A stretch of DNA of 64,000 nucleotides from NCBI GenBank assembly GCA_963764345.1, contig CAVXSF010000013.1, positions 62,001 through 126,000 on the forward strand, read 5' to 3'. The notes beneath the pieces were generated by a model. That model searched no databases. It worked only from the letters and a program-made list of their open reading frames with translations, and was not told the origin of the DNA. The stretch comes from DASQZK01 sp963764345. GTDB lineage: Bacteria > Bacteroidota > Bacteroidia > Bacteroidales > GCA-2748055. This document shows positions 19,959 to 28,573 of this stretch, piece by piece. The number at the start of each line of letters is the position of its first letter. Position 1 is the stretch's first letter. The position numbers and the translations under genes were made by a program.

Positions 19959-20201
19959 GAGCTATTTTATCTTCTGAGACATTACGATGAAAGGGCGGTA
20001 TTGCTTTATTTGGTTTTCTGTGGTTGGTTTATGGTTAAGGGGGATGTGCACCTGGGAGACAGAACTAACCTTTCTGGTTCAGCCAATCAAAAGATTCCTG
20101 GTTCGTTTCCTGCTCAATTCTAAAACAATACGGATCCTTTTTTAAAGAAATCAACATTTTCTTTCTATGGTGAACCGGCTATATAAAGGTTCATAAATTT
20201 A
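19959..20201. other. Intergenic region with a 30-codon open frame
   Basis: On the minus strand, 20065-20157 encodes 30 residues (MLISLKKDPYCFRIEQETNQ and on to a stop after LNQKG). Its composition is protein-like, but it has no recognised family and could be the tail of a lost gene. Nothing else was recognised. Confidence 0.3.
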
Positions 20202-20435
20202 TTATAACGGCCTCGTGGCCAGTTTGCCGGCAACCGGCCGGTCTGCCTCTGCCAGGTCAAAGTCCGTGAGTCCCCCCGGGCCTGCAAATTTAATTTGATC
20301 ATGATCACTCAGATGAAATTCACCTGATATATATTCCGCAAAGTAAGCCATCTGCCGTATCGCAAACCTCCCGTAATCATGATTAATTGTAATAAAGTGA
20401 TTTGGCCAAACCTGTTTCACATCCCGAAAAATTAA
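20202..20435 (-). pseudogene. Possible remnant of an unidentified enzyme
   Basis: An open frame of about 77 codons with protein-like composition. It includes WPNHFITINHDYGRFAIRQM and, later, AEYISGEFHLSDHDQIKF, aromatic- and Asp/His-rich like an enzyme interior. No signal or normal start is present: the frame opens after a stop at about 20436 and a GTG at 20418-20420 is the only start-like codon. I do not recognise the family. A relic of a larger carbohydrate-active gene would fit the setting but is not shown. Confidence 0.35.
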
Positions 20436-20528
20436 TTAAATTTATATTCCGGAGTTTACAAACAGGATTTTTTGCCTGCGGGAGATACAACAAGCATGGA
20501 TTCAGGTAGAGTAAATCACCCACTCTGA

Positions 20529-20554
20529 AACCCGGGAAACGGGGGTCTTTTTTT
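20529..20554 (+). terminator. Possible rho-independent terminator
   Basis: ACCCGGGAAACGGGGGT can fold into a short GC stem and is followed directly by CTTTTTTTT. It lies 570 bases downstream of the CE2-like gene and upstream of the outer-membrane protein gene, so it may shield the latter from read-through. Confidence 0.4.
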
Positions 20555-20695
20555 AAAACTGAAAATAGTGAAGTTGATTTATTGTGAACAGGAACCTAAA
20601 TGAGGATGATATAAACCAGTTAGCTGCAAATAACAGGTCTGATACGAAATAATATGTAATTGTGATTATCACAAATAATTAAATAAAAGAGCTTT

Positions 20696-21385
20696 ATGAT
20701 AAATAAAAAAATATTGACATGCTTAATTAGTATCTTTTTAATAACAGCATCGATTTACTCTCAATCTGAAGAAAACTATGTTAGCATACAAATATCATCT
20801 GGTTTATGTGCAAGTTTTTCAAGTTATAATACTGGATATGTAAATACACTTAACAACAACGAAATTTCCATTGCAGGTGGAGGGTTAGGATCATTAAATT
20901 TTTCTGTTGGCTATGGATTTAAGAAAAATTTTGAATTATTAGGTTCTATAGGATTTGTTGCAGATGGGCCTGAATTAGATAATGGGACAATTAATTATTT
21001 TATTACTGTATATCAGTCATCCTTAAAATATAATCTTTTAAAAAGTGAAAAACATTTCCTTTATGCCGGAGGTGGATTTGCATTTTATTCTAAACCAACT
21101 TTATTGATAGATGCTTCACAAGTTCAAGGAGGGGATAAAACAGAGTATTTTTATAAGAGTTCGATTAGCCCTTTGATATGCATGTCTTATCACTACAGGC
21201 TATCAAATAGATTAGATTTTTTATTTGATGTAAGTTCATCATTTAATAGATTTGATCTTAAAAGTGCCAAAATAAATAATTCAGATATTGAGATACAAGA
21301 TTTAAGTTCACAAAAAAAAACAACTTTTTCAAAAATTGGCGCATCAAATATTGAGTTTCAAATTGGATTAGCATTTAATATATAA
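20696..21385 (+). CDS. Outer-membrane beta-barrel protein, AT-rich
   Basis: 229 residues. The signal peptide (about 1-22, ending IYSQ) is followed by alternating amphipathic strands and Gly/aromatic turns (GGGLGSLNFSVGYGFKKNF, LYAGGGFAFYS). It ends in FQIGLAFNI, a C-terminal beta-signal typical of outer-membrane barrels with about eight strands. The coding sequence is clearly richer in A and T than the genes on either side, suggesting recent acquisition. Function is unknown. Confidence 0.75.
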   Translation: MINKKILTCLISIFLITASIYSQSEENYVSIQISSGLCASFSSYNTGYVNTLNNNEISIAGGGLGSLNFSVGYGFKKNFELLGSIGFVADGPELDNGTINYFITVYQSSLKYNLLKSEKHFLYAGGGFAFYSKPTLLIDASQVQGGDKTEYFYKSSISPLICMSYHYRLSNRLDFLFDVSSSFNRFDLKSAKINNSDIEIQDLSSQKKTTFSKIGASNIEFQIGLAFNI

Positions 21386-21540
21386 GATTTGCTTATCGCT
21401 ATCCACTAATAAATTTACGAATTTTCATTGATTTATCGTAAGCCTTCGGCTAACTGCACCCCCACCAAATAAACCGATAAGTTGATTTTTTATTCCGATA
21501 CTTGAAGATTCCTTGGAAGCAGATCTTCCCGTTTCTGAAC

Positions 21541-21665
21541 CTAGTAATCAGGGATTTTGGTAAGAACCTTTTTTAGCCAGGCAAAAGGCTCTGCATTGTT
21601 GATCTTGCATGTTCCCAGAAAAGAGTAGATCATAGCGGTGTTGGCCTCTTTGCTGCTTTTCCATA
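21541..21665 (-). mobile_element. IS66-type transposase, C-terminal remnant
   Basis: Minus-strand translation gives EANTAMIYSFLGTCKINNAE followed by PFAWLKKVL and a stop. This matches the conserved C-terminus of IS66 TnpC (AAMIYSF..TCK.N.V.P..WL..VL). Everything upstream in the transposase is missing. A sequence at about 21440-21470 (GTAAGCCTTCGGCTA on the plus strand) may be the element's terminal repeat. This is a dead fragment. Confidence 0.75.
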
Positions 21666-21760
21666 ATAAAATGCTTTGCAGCAAAGCTGACTTGTTGAAG
21701 GTATTATTTCAAGATGTAGTCGGCAGTTGGCTTACCAATCACAAAATTTTAAAAATCTCA

Positions 21761-21826
21761 AACCACATAAGGCAGATAAGGAAACATAAGGGGAAAGCTA
21801 TGTGAACTTATGTGTCTTATGTGGTT
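21761..21826. repeat. Inverted repeat AACCACATAAG / CTTATGTGGTT
   Basis: Perfect 11-base arms around a 40-odd-base loop that contains a second nested ATAAG/CTTAT pairing. It lies between the IS66 fragment and the next gene. It may be an IS-related end, a terminator for the convergent genes, or a dispersed palindrome. Confidence 0.6.
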
Positions 21827-21858
21827 CAAACAGACCTGCCTTCCCTCTATAATTCCTC

Positions 21859-22299
21859 TCAGGATCCCGCTCTCTCCAAAAACCAGGTGCCTGTATAAAC
21901 CACCTCAAACCTGTTCCCGTCAAGGTCTTCTACGATGCTATACGTCGAAAATGTACCCTCTATCCGGCCTGTCTCGGGGTCCAGTTCCCCCTCGTATTCA
22001 ATATCCGGGTGTTCTTTTTCCTTGTCTACAATATAATTTCCCTTTTCGTCCACTAATAGCAGGCACGGGTATTTCTTTACGAAACTGATGAACACGTCTT
22101 CCCTGAACCCGTTTATGGTTACCGGTTCCTTAAAAAAGCCCTTTGTTTCATTTTCAATACAGATCCCTTCAATCGAGAAATCATCATCTTCTTTCAGGTC
22201 AGCCGTGAAATCAATGTTTTTTCCTGCCCTGGGGCCGTATTCCGGACCTAAGGTAAATTCACCTTTCCATAGTCCGTTTATTGAAGAATTCATGCTCAT
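21859..22299 (-). CDS. Conserved hypothetical cytosolic protein
   Basis: 146 residues, no signal peptide or membrane segment. The acidic, beta-rich sequence (SINGLWKGEFTLGPEYGP, SFVKKYPCLLLVDEKGNYIV, YEGELDPETGRIEGTFS, GTWFLER) resembles a small lipocalin-like or single-sheet barrel in which a GxW motif recurs at both ends. I do not recognise a named family. It stands alone, and its start is set by the ATG that precedes the GLW block. Confidence 0.6.
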   Translation of the reverse strand: MSMNSSINGLWKGEFTLGPEYGPRAGKNIDFTADLKEDDDFSIEGICIENETKGFFKEPVTINGFREDVFISFVKKYPCLLLVDEKGNYIVDKEKEHPDIEYEGELDPETGRIEGTFSTYSIVEDLDGNRFEVVYTGTWFLERAGS

Positions 22300-23010
22300 A
22301 TACTGAATATTATTTGGATAATGTCTTAAAAATCCATCAAAAGTAACATGTTTTTTTTTATCTGGCCATATCTACCCCGCCGTGCGCTCCCCCTATGATC
22401 TGTACTCTCAGCTAACCCGTTCTGAAATACTTAATTGAACATTTCCTTTGTATGTTCATTTTTTTGCCATTCGTTTCATACATTCACTTCGTGAACATGC
22501 TCAATCAGGTAAATAAATACACTTCTCTGCTTCAGCAATCCATTTTAGTAATGACCGGAAATGACTTTTCCCGACTAAAATCCAAATTATTAACATAGAA
22601 AATCCATCTCCTCTTTTTAAAATGGTTTTTTCTATCTACCGGAGTCAATTATTCCCTGATCCTGGATCAGGTAATCGATTACCAAACCTGTCAGGGTTAA
22701 CTGATTCGGAATCTGTTTTCCCGGTCCGTAGTTACCTGCCTGTCTTTCAAAATCCCATACCTATCGATAATATTATTAACAATTTCTCCTGATTTAATCA
22801 TAAATTGTTACAATCATTAAAATTATTATGCGTTCTGATAATAATTTTATCAATATTATGCATATTATATAAATATTTCATAATTTCGCATACTGTTAAT
22901 ATATTCACAGTATGGAAATGTATTTAAATTTCTCCTGCCTGCATCCCGGGAAAAGCGACAGCTTTAAATAGCCACATTCCTTTTCATCACCAACTAAATA
23001 ATTATTTCCA
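22300..23010. other. Intergenic region upstream of the CBM6 esterase
   Basis: About 710 bases. The last 120 bases are strongly AT-rich with short palindromes (ATATTATGCATATTATATAA), as in a promoter or regulator-binding region. No gene remnant was recognised. Confidence 0.4.
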
Positions 23011-24939
23011 ATGAAAATTTCATTCCCGTTTTTACTGGTATCAGAATGCCGATGTGCCGGTCTTGTAAAAAACACTGACCCGATTCGTTTCCCATCTTCA
23101 GGTCGTACGCAGGTCAGGCGTTTATGGGACAGGTCCGTTTCAGCAGTATGGATCATGACGATTCTAGCCTTCACCAGTTTCAGGCCGGCCTCATCTCAGA
23201 GTCTTTTCGATATTTTCGAAGCACGAACTTTTGAGGATACTTCCGGACTGGTGATGCCGTACCGTTTGTTTATCCCGGAAGGTTATGATCCTGCTGTCAG
23301 GTATCCGCTGGTGATCCAACTGCATGGGTCGGGTGAACGCGGCACTGATAATAGACTTCAGTTAACCGCAAACTACGTGTTGCTGAAAAGGCTGGTGTCC
23401 GATTCAGTGCAGTCGGAGCATCCGTGTTTCGTTATGGCACCTCAGTGTCCTGTCAACGGCAACTGGTCCAGCCTCGGTAACGGGGGGATCCACGGATACC
23501 CTGCACAGATGGCACAGGGATTGAGTGTTACCTGGAACATCATTGACCAGATCATCTCCGGCTACTCCATCGACACCACCCGGGTATATATGACCGGTTC
23601 ATCGATGGGGGGATACGGAGCCTGGGAATCGGGTTACCGGTTCCCCCTCAGGCTTGCCGCCATTCTTCCGGTGTGCGGGGCATCCGACCCTGTTGCGGCC
23701 GAACGCCTGCTGAGCACATCGGTATGGGCTTTCCATGGTATTGACGATCCGGTAGTGGGATACACAGGATCATCGTACGTGATCGACCAGCTGAAGATCT
23801 ACGGTGGAAATCCGAGGTTCACGACATATGAAGGGTATACCCATTTTATCTGGGATATCATGGGAGCCGAACCGGATATTCTCAGCTGGATGTTTAACCA
23901 GCGCGCTTGCGACCACCTTAAGCATATCCCGGTGGTGAACGTAAGTGAGCCGGAGTATGCGGAGGTATATAGCGCCGACAATGTAAGGCTTTCCCTTAAG
24001 GCCACGGATGACCTCACCGTCGACAGTCTCTACATTACCTATAACAACCGGCAAACAGATACCATTTGCGGCGACACAGCTTCGTTAGTGTACGGACCTC
24101 TTGCCGACACTATCCATACCTTTTCCATCCAGGCTGTGGATAATGAAGGTCTGAGGAACAAACCTGTCGTTTGGAAAATTCTACATGGCGACCCGAACAC
24201 CATCCGGCCATATAACGGCACGCCTTTCTCTCCGCCCGGCACTCTGGAAGCAGAAAATTTCGACTATGGAGGCGAGGGCATTGCATACCATGATGCAGAC
24301 TTCCGTGTGACAGACAAGACATTCCGCGGGAACGAGGATATTGATCTCGCGGCAATCATGGACGGTGATCCCAACCAGGCGATCGCCTTTGTAGAAAGCG
24401 GGGAATGGGTGGAATATACCCTTTTCAATCCCCAGGCCGACACCTTCATCATGTATATCCGGTATGCAACGAATATCGGCCGTACAGCTTCACATGTCGG
24501 GATCAACGGGCAAACAGCCATTCCGAAACGCTACGTTCCCTATACAAACGGATGGGGCATATACAAGGAGATGAATTACGGTGAGATATGGATTCCAGGG
24601 GGATATCAGACGCTGCGCTTCGTTTTCGATTCCCTGGCTATTAACCTCGACTATTTGAGATTCGTCGCAAAAAGTACGCTGAATAATCGGGCACCTTTCT
24701 GTGAACAGCTCCGTCTTTACCCGAACCCGACAACCGACAGATTCAGGATTACGGGCGGTGACGGAGGAGTGCTCGAAATTTATGATGTGCGCGGTACCCT
24801 TCTCCTGAGACAACCGGATTACGACGGGAGGGAGATTAATATCCAATCGATGCCAGAAGCGGTGTATGTGATTGTTCTCAGGAGGAAGAACCAGGTGCCC
24901 TCCGTATTCCGGCTGGTAAAGACGGGTACAAGTCTCTAA
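23011..24939 (+). CDS. Secreted esterase with CBM6 and T9SS sorting domain
   Basis: 642 residues as drawn, but the first 30-48 look non-natural. The likely signal peptide lies around 35-63 (RRLWDRSVSAVWIMTILAFT...SSQ), so the true start may be an internal codon near 23100-23155. An alpha/beta-hydrolase domain of the phospholipase/feruloyl-esterase (Esterase_phd-like) type follows, with nucleophile Ser198 (TGSSMGGYG), Asp246 (GIDDPVV) and His278 (GYTHFIW). An Ig-like spacer (about 310-385) and a CBM6-like module (LEAENFDYGGEGIAYHD to INLDYLRF, about 400-545) precede a T9SS sorting domain (LYPNPTTDRFRITG). Probable substrates are acyl esters on polysaccharides. Confidence 0.85.
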   Translation: MKISFPFLLVSECRCAGLVKNTDPIRFPSSGRTQVRRLWDRSVSAVWIMTILAFTSFRPASSQSLFDIFEARTFEDTSGLVMPYRLFIPEGYDPAVRYPLVIQLHGSGERGTDNRLQLTANYVLLKRLVSDSVQSEHPCFVMAPQCPVNGNWSSLGNGGIHGYPAQMAQGLSVTWNIIDQIISGYSIDTTRVYMTGSSMGGYGAWESGYRFPLRLAAILPVCGASDPVAAERLLSTSVWAFHGIDDPVVGYTGSSYVIDQLKIYGGNPRFTTYEGYTHFIWDIMGAEPDILSWMFNQRACDHLKHIPVVNVSEPEYAEVYSADNVRLSLKATDDLTVDSLYITYNNRQTDTICGDTASLVYGPLADTIHTFSIQAVDNEGLRNKPVVWKILHGDPNTIRPYNGTPFSPPGTLEAENFDYGGEGIAYHDADFRVTDKTFRGNEDIDLAAIMDGDPNQAIAFVESGEWVEYTLFNPQADTFIMYIRYATNIGRTASHVGINGQTAIPKRYVPYTNGWGIYKEMNYGEIWIPGGYQTLRFVFDSLAINLDYLRFVAKSTLNNRAPFCEQLRLYPNPTTDRFRITGGDGGVLEIYDVRGTLLLRQPDYDGREINIQSMPEAVYVIVLRRKNQVPSVFRLVKTGTSL

Positions 24940-24977
24940 ACCGTACTGCTGAATTTTTTCACGGGTTACAGAATAAA

Positions 24978-25016
24978 GGGACCGGTAAATTCATTGGTCC
25001 TGTTTTGAGGTATTAT
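24978..25016 (+). terminator. Possible terminator after the CBM6 esterase
   Basis: GGACC and GGTCC pair across a 12-base loop, followed by a weak TGTTTT run, 40 bases after the stop codon. The T-run is short, so the call is tentative. Confidence 0.35.
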
Positions 25017-25106
25017 TATACCTTCTATTGGCTATGCAACATCAGGTGGTGGAAAACCGTGATTCGGGATTGAAGGGTGTTGTTTGTAATGCTAGCACTA
25101 TTTCCA

Positions 25107-25334
25107 TCATTTTAAAAAATAATCATTAAGGTCATCCATGGTTAATCCCATATTCCTAAGTGCATTTTTTACAACAAATACAGGTACAGGATCTATATGT
25201 GTTTGGATGATTACAGGCCGCCTTTGATTTTTTCCTGACCAAACTTCATGCCCCCCACGAGTACGTATGCACTTCATTCCATGATGCTCAAGAAACTTAC
25301 GGAAATGTTTTAATAGAATATTTCTACCGGACAT
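25107..25334 (-). CDS. hicA: HicA-family mRNA interferase toxin
   Basis: 75 residues. HicA toxins fold like a double-stranded RNA-binding domain and cut mRNA. The key histidine is His29 in RTRGGHEVW, and the preceding LEHHGMKCIRTRGG matches the family. The C-terminal IDPVPVFVVKNALRNMGLT is the usual helix. It follows the antitoxin gene by three bases, in the order hicB-hicA. It may affect plasmid or island maintenance or phage response. Confidence 0.85.
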   Translation of the reverse strand: MSGRNILLKHFRKFLEHHGMKCIRTRGGHEVWSGKNQRRPVIIQTHIDPVPVFVVKNALRNMGLTMDDLNDYFLK

Positions 25335-25337
25335 TCA

Positions 25338-25724
25338 TTAATAAGCTGGAAGATCAACAGTTGTCTCAATCTTCTTAAAATCGTGAAAATTGAATATCCT
25401 GTTGAAATCTTCATTCGTTTTTAATAACTGTTCCATTGTTGGGGGCGTTGCTCCTTCGCGCAAATTCTTCTTTAATTTCCAGCCGTGGTGTTGCAGATCT
25501 TTAGCTAATGTCTTTTTATGTACCGTATAACTTAAATATTCTGATAATACGGTTCGGAATGAATCTTGCGCTTCATCTTCATCGGTGCCGTATCCACTAA
25601 GATCTAAAGCGGGACAGTAGGCTATCCAGGATTCATCCTCAGAAAAAATTATAAGAGGTAATCTCAAGGTAACCTTAGCCGGTCCTTCAGCCCAAATACC
25701 GCTTATAATTCCGTCTTTTGCCAC
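25338..25724 (-). CDS. hicB: HicB-family antitoxin
   Basis: 128 residues. The partial RNase H-like HicB fold is recognisable by LPLIIFSEDESWIAYCPALDLSGYG and the DEAQDSFRTVLSEYLSY helix. The C-terminal 45 residues are a tail, without an obvious helix-turn-helix or ribbon-helix-helix DNA-binding motif. It is translated just ahead of hicA and should neutralise it. The bicistron is autoregulated in characterised systems; no operator was identified here. Confidence 0.82.
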   Translation of the reverse strand: MAKDGIISGIWAEGPAKVTLRLPLIIFSEDESWIAYCPALDLSGYGTDEDEAQDSFRTVLSEYLSYTVHKKTLAKDLQHHGWKLKKNLREGATPPTMEQLLKTNEDFNRIFNFHDFKKIETTVDLPAY

Positions 25725-26162
25725 GTCTTAGAGATGAATACAAATAAAATTAATCAATTCTTTCAATTGTAACATCAAGAGGTTCACAATTATTGTTTCG
25801 GGATCCATTTTGTTCCCCCGGAACAAATTTGCAATCTTTTTTTTATTTGAGGGAATTTTCACTGAAAACAAACTGGTTAACGCCTGACTTTTATTGATGA
25901 AAATAAATACATCACCATTGATCGGGGAATTTTCCGCACCAGGCCTCAAATTCTGGTTTGAAAAACGGGGTTGATAGCACGGTTACGGTAATGGGGGAAG
26001 AGGTTATTTTTAACCGGACATTCCTTTCGAACGTATCTGTTCTGTGTCGCAGGGACGTGCCACCATGTTTTTACCCCTGACATTTTACCGGGAATACAGG
26101 AAGAGGCCATCTTTAACCAGACATTCCTCAGTCCAAAGAACTGCAGTCTCAGGTTACCCACC
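25725..26162. other. Intergenic region with a 30-base direct repeat
   Basis: About 440 bases. GAAGAGGTTATTTTTAACCG (25998 on) recurs as a near match at 26099 (GAAGAGGCCATCTTTAACCA), each followed by GACATTCCT and 101 bases apart. Between them, GTCGCAGGGACGTGCC resembles part of the palindrome at 17690. Open frames here do not resemble proteins. Confidence 0.5.
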
Positions 26163-26537
26163 CTATTTTCCATACTTCATCTTCCCCGGTATCACTCCCC
26201 GCACACCCCCGGCCGGATCTTCCATGTCACCTTCATATCGCGGGATCACATGTATATGCACGTGAAAAATTGTCTGCCCGGCGGAACGGTTGATATTGAT
26301 ACCCACGTTGTAACCATCAGGATGAAAGCGTTCCTCCAATAAATCCTTCACCTGATCGACCAGCCGCCACAGATCGGCTTTTTCATTTTCAGTTAACCTG
26401 AAATAATCGGCTTCATGCCGTTTCGGGATGACCAGGATATGACCCTCAGACACCGGGAATTTATCGTATACCGCGTAGCTTAACTCCGTTTCCAGCACAG
26501 GAGTGGAGGTATTCCTGCAAAAAATACAATTTTCCAT
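26163..26537 (-). CDS. HIT-family nucleotide hydrolase
   Basis: 124 residues. The histidine triad is in GQTIFHVHIHVIPRYEGD, the active site that forms a covalent nucleotidyl-histidine. The N-terminal CIFCRNTSTPVLETEL carries the paired cysteines common in bacterial HIT proteins. HIT proteins hydrolyse nucleoside phosphoramidates and dinucleotide polyphosphates. It ends 10 bases before the start of the HNH gene's stop side on the same strand and may be cotranscribed. Confidence 0.93.
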   Translation of the reverse strand: MENCIFCRNTSTPVLETELSYAVYDKFPVSEGHILVIPKRHEADYFRLTENEKADLWRLVDQVKDLLEERFHPDGYNVGININRSAGQTIFHVHIHVIPRYEGDMEDPAGGVRGVIPGKMKYGK

Positions 26538-26547
26538 AATGGCCGGT

Positions 26548-27405
26548 CTATTTCATATCCCAGGGAAATAACCCTCTTTTAGTAATCAGATAATCACTCA
26601 TTTCCATGAGTCCCTTGTAGCACGGATCCTCCCAGTTCCTGACATCTAATTTCCTTTCGCCCAGCAGGGCAACCCGTATCTCACTGAAGAACTGCTCCCT
26701 GAATTGACTTGCCAGGTTTGCCCATGCATGAATGATCCGGTCTTTGACCTTTGGTTGTTCCAGTATCCCGACTGTCGGAACAGCATCCCTCTTCTTATTG
26801 TTTATTGTCTGATGGGCCGGAAGCAGATTCCATAGATCATTATTTCTAAGTGCCACAAAAGGAAAGGCATGATCGATATTGAGGGAATGCTCATGCAACT
26901 TCTTTCCTGACCAGACACATTCAAGGTTTTCATTAGCCAGGATATTATGGTAAAAATCCTTTGCCAGTTTAACGTCACGCTCACTCACATCCTTACTGAG
27001 AAGACTAATGATATCAGCTGTTTTAAAATCAGCATCCTTCGATAACCCTGAGGTAAACTCAGCCCATTTAAAGATGATGGAATTCGTACCGGACACAAAA
27101 GCACCGACATCCTGTAAAACGTGATGAAACTCAACAGGTATGGAAAAGGATCCCATACTCTGAACGATCCATTCAAAGTTCAGTATTGATGCTGATTTTG
27201 AACGTATCCCTGAATAAGTATAAATTTCACCACCCTGTTGAATGGCACTCCCGATATAATGCATCGGTTGTTTTACAATGGTATCCTTTAATTTGCGGCA
27301 CAACTTAAGAACGATCGCCGCCCTGCCAGGATCGTTGATACCTTTCCGAAGGTCATAGATCAATTGTTCCGACAACACACCCTTTGGATAAAGATCAATG
27401 ACCAT
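26548..27405 (-). CDS. HNH endonuclease, C-terminal part of a split gene
   Basis: 285 residues if translation begins at the ATG at 27405 (a longer frame opens at 27444). The HNH/treble-clef nuclease core is CVWSGKKLHEHSLNIDHAFP then NDLWNLLPAHQTINNKKRD; His and Asp in NIDHAFP and the Asn of WNLLPAH are the expected metal and catalytic residues. The upstream reading frame (27395-27679) runs into this one across ATGGTCATTGA. Either the two are translationally coupled subunits or one gene has a +1 frameshift. The preceding frame ends EFEDGH; removing one G gives a continuous EFE-MVIDLYP. A role in defence is inferred only from the setting. Confidence 0.8.
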   Translation of the reverse strand: MVIDLYPKGVLSEQLIYDLRKGINDPGRAAIVLKLCRKLKDTIVKQPMHYIGSAIQQGGEIYTYSGIRSKSASILNFEWIVQSMGSFSIPVEFHHVLQDVGAFVSGTNSIIFKWAEFTSGLSKDADFKTADIISLLSKDVSERDVKLAKDFYHNILANENLECVWSGKKLHEHSLNIDHAFPFVALRNNDLWNLLPAHQTINNKKRDAVPTVGILEQPKVKDRIIHAWANLASQFREQFFSEIRVALLGERKLDVRNWEDPCYKGLMEMSDYLITKRGLFPWDMK

Positions 27406-27679
27406 CTTCGAATTCTTTCCTGAAGGCAATGGTCCTCTGGTCATTTTCTCCGTATTTCTGGGGCATCTTTTGTGCTAAAAGCGGATAATAATACTCGATC
27501 CACTTCAGGACCATCAGGCCCATGGGGTAAGAGACCCGGTTATCTGAGAGGACTTTTTTATAATGCGGAAAATTCTGGATAATATCGATGGTTCCCCTCA
27601 GCAGGGCAAACTTGTAGGTGGAATCCTTGCTGTCACGTTCTATGATGCGGGCGAGATCGGTGAGGGTGAAATCGATCAT
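27395..27679 (-). CDS. N-terminal part of the split HNH gene
   Basis: 94 residues, helical and basic (MIDFTLTDLARIIERDSKDS...LMVLKWIEYYYPLLAQKMPQ). I associate this N-terminal block with longer HNH endonucleases of about 370 residues, which supports the idea that this and the next frame were one gene. Its stop overlaps the ATG of the downstream frame by a few bases, with a GGAAAG ribosome-binding site inside the end of this frame. It may also work as a separate subunit. Confidence 0.65.
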   Translation of the reverse strand: MIDFTLTDLARIIERDSKDSTYKFALLRGTIDIIQNFPHYKKVLSDNRVSYPMGLMVLKWIEYYYPLLAQKMPQKYGENDQRTIAFRKEFEDGH

Positions 27680-27785
27680 TTCACAGTTAAGCCGTTACAT
27701 TGATATGAAGTAAGAGTATTTCGAAGATAGTAATTTCTTATTAGATAAAAGAAAAGGCTTGCTTTGAAGATAAAAACAGAATATA

Positions 27786-28394
27786 CTACACCGGACTAAA
27801 ATTGCCAGATTTACTGCGGGGAATAAAATAACCTTTGATGCAATTGGGATTCCGAATGCAAATTTGGATATGCGTTTTCTCATTAAATCCGGCACCTGGA
27901 TAAATTTGATCTCCTTCAATGAAAGCCGCCCGAATAGAATCAAATTGTCTTTGTCCAGAATTCTCTATCAAGTTATGCATGTATTCAATTACGGCACAAT
28001 CGAGATATCTTAACACTCTGTCATTCCCCTTACTTCTTGGATGATTTTTATTCTCAGGCATATCAAGTTTCACCTTCTCGAGGTCACTTTTTAACAACTT
28101 ATAATAGCGTTTCAAGCTTTCTATACCTGATGAATCCAATAAATCCAGGCAATATCCTAAATCGATAACGGCCCCGATTGATGCAGGTTTTTCAAGGGTA
28201 CCTGCTTTTTTCTTTTCGTTTGCCCATTGAAGTGCTCTCCACTCATTGTGCTCCCAAAAATACATGCCATGTCCAAGCCAGTCATAATCTTCCTGACTTT
28301 TTTTGAATGAATCTGGATTATTAACGAATTTTTCCTGTTCAGAAAGTTCACAACCGTGAAAACCCAGGATAAGATTTGATCTATTTGAGTACAA
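27786..28394 (-). CDS. PARP-like ADP-ribosyltransferase, probable toxin
   Basis: 202 residues, no signal. The N-terminal core GFHGCELSEQ (His13), then YDWLGHGMYFWEHNEWRALQ (Tyr45, Glu48, Arg53), has the His...Tyr pattern of H-Y-E ADP-ribosyltransferases, as in DUF3990-like toxins. The C-terminal EKTHIQICIRNPNCIKGYFIP supplies candidate acidic and strand positions; a catalytic Glu there is my inference. The start lies 8 bases after the stop of a 56-residue gene, as in antitoxin-toxin pairs. The target (NAD-dependent modification of protein or nucleic acid) is unknown. The AT-rich composition fits the surrounding island. Confidence 0.75.
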   Translation of the reverse strand: MYSNRSNLILGFHGCELSEQEKFVNNPDSFKKSQEDYDWLGHGMYFWEHNEWRALQWANEKKKAGTLEKPASIGAVIDLGYCLDLLDSSGIESLKRYYKLLKSDLEKVKLDMPENKNHPRSKGNDRVLRYLDCAVIEYMHNLIENSGQRQFDSIRAAFIEGDQIYPGAGFNEKTHIQICIRNPNCIKGYFIPRSKSGNFSPV

Positions 28395-28402
28395 AATATA
28401 AT

Positions 28403-28573
28403 TTAACGATCAGACTGACGGGTAAAAATATCCTTATAAGGCTTTTTAACATTCCCTTTAACAGTGATAATACCGGCACCCTGCAAAGCTTTTTTTGCAT
28501 CTTCAACAGATCTGGCAGATTTCTCTGCGTCATCTGCAATTTTATTAAGAATTCTAATTTGCTCTTCGCTCAT
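28403..28573 (-). CDS. 56-residue partner of the ADP-ribosyltransferase, possible antitoxin
   Basis: MSEEQIRILNKIADDAEKSA begins a 56-residue, helical, charged protein ending TRQSDR. The stop is 8 bases before the start of the ADP-ribosyltransferase gene, so the two are probably translated together. No DNA-binding motif is obvious. Small size, tight coupling and position upstream of a toxin-like gene suggest an antitoxin, but this is inference from arrangement. Confidence 0.65.
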   Translation of the reverse strand: MSEEQIRILNKIADDAEKSARSVEDAKKALQGAGIITVKGNVKKPYKDIFTRQSDR

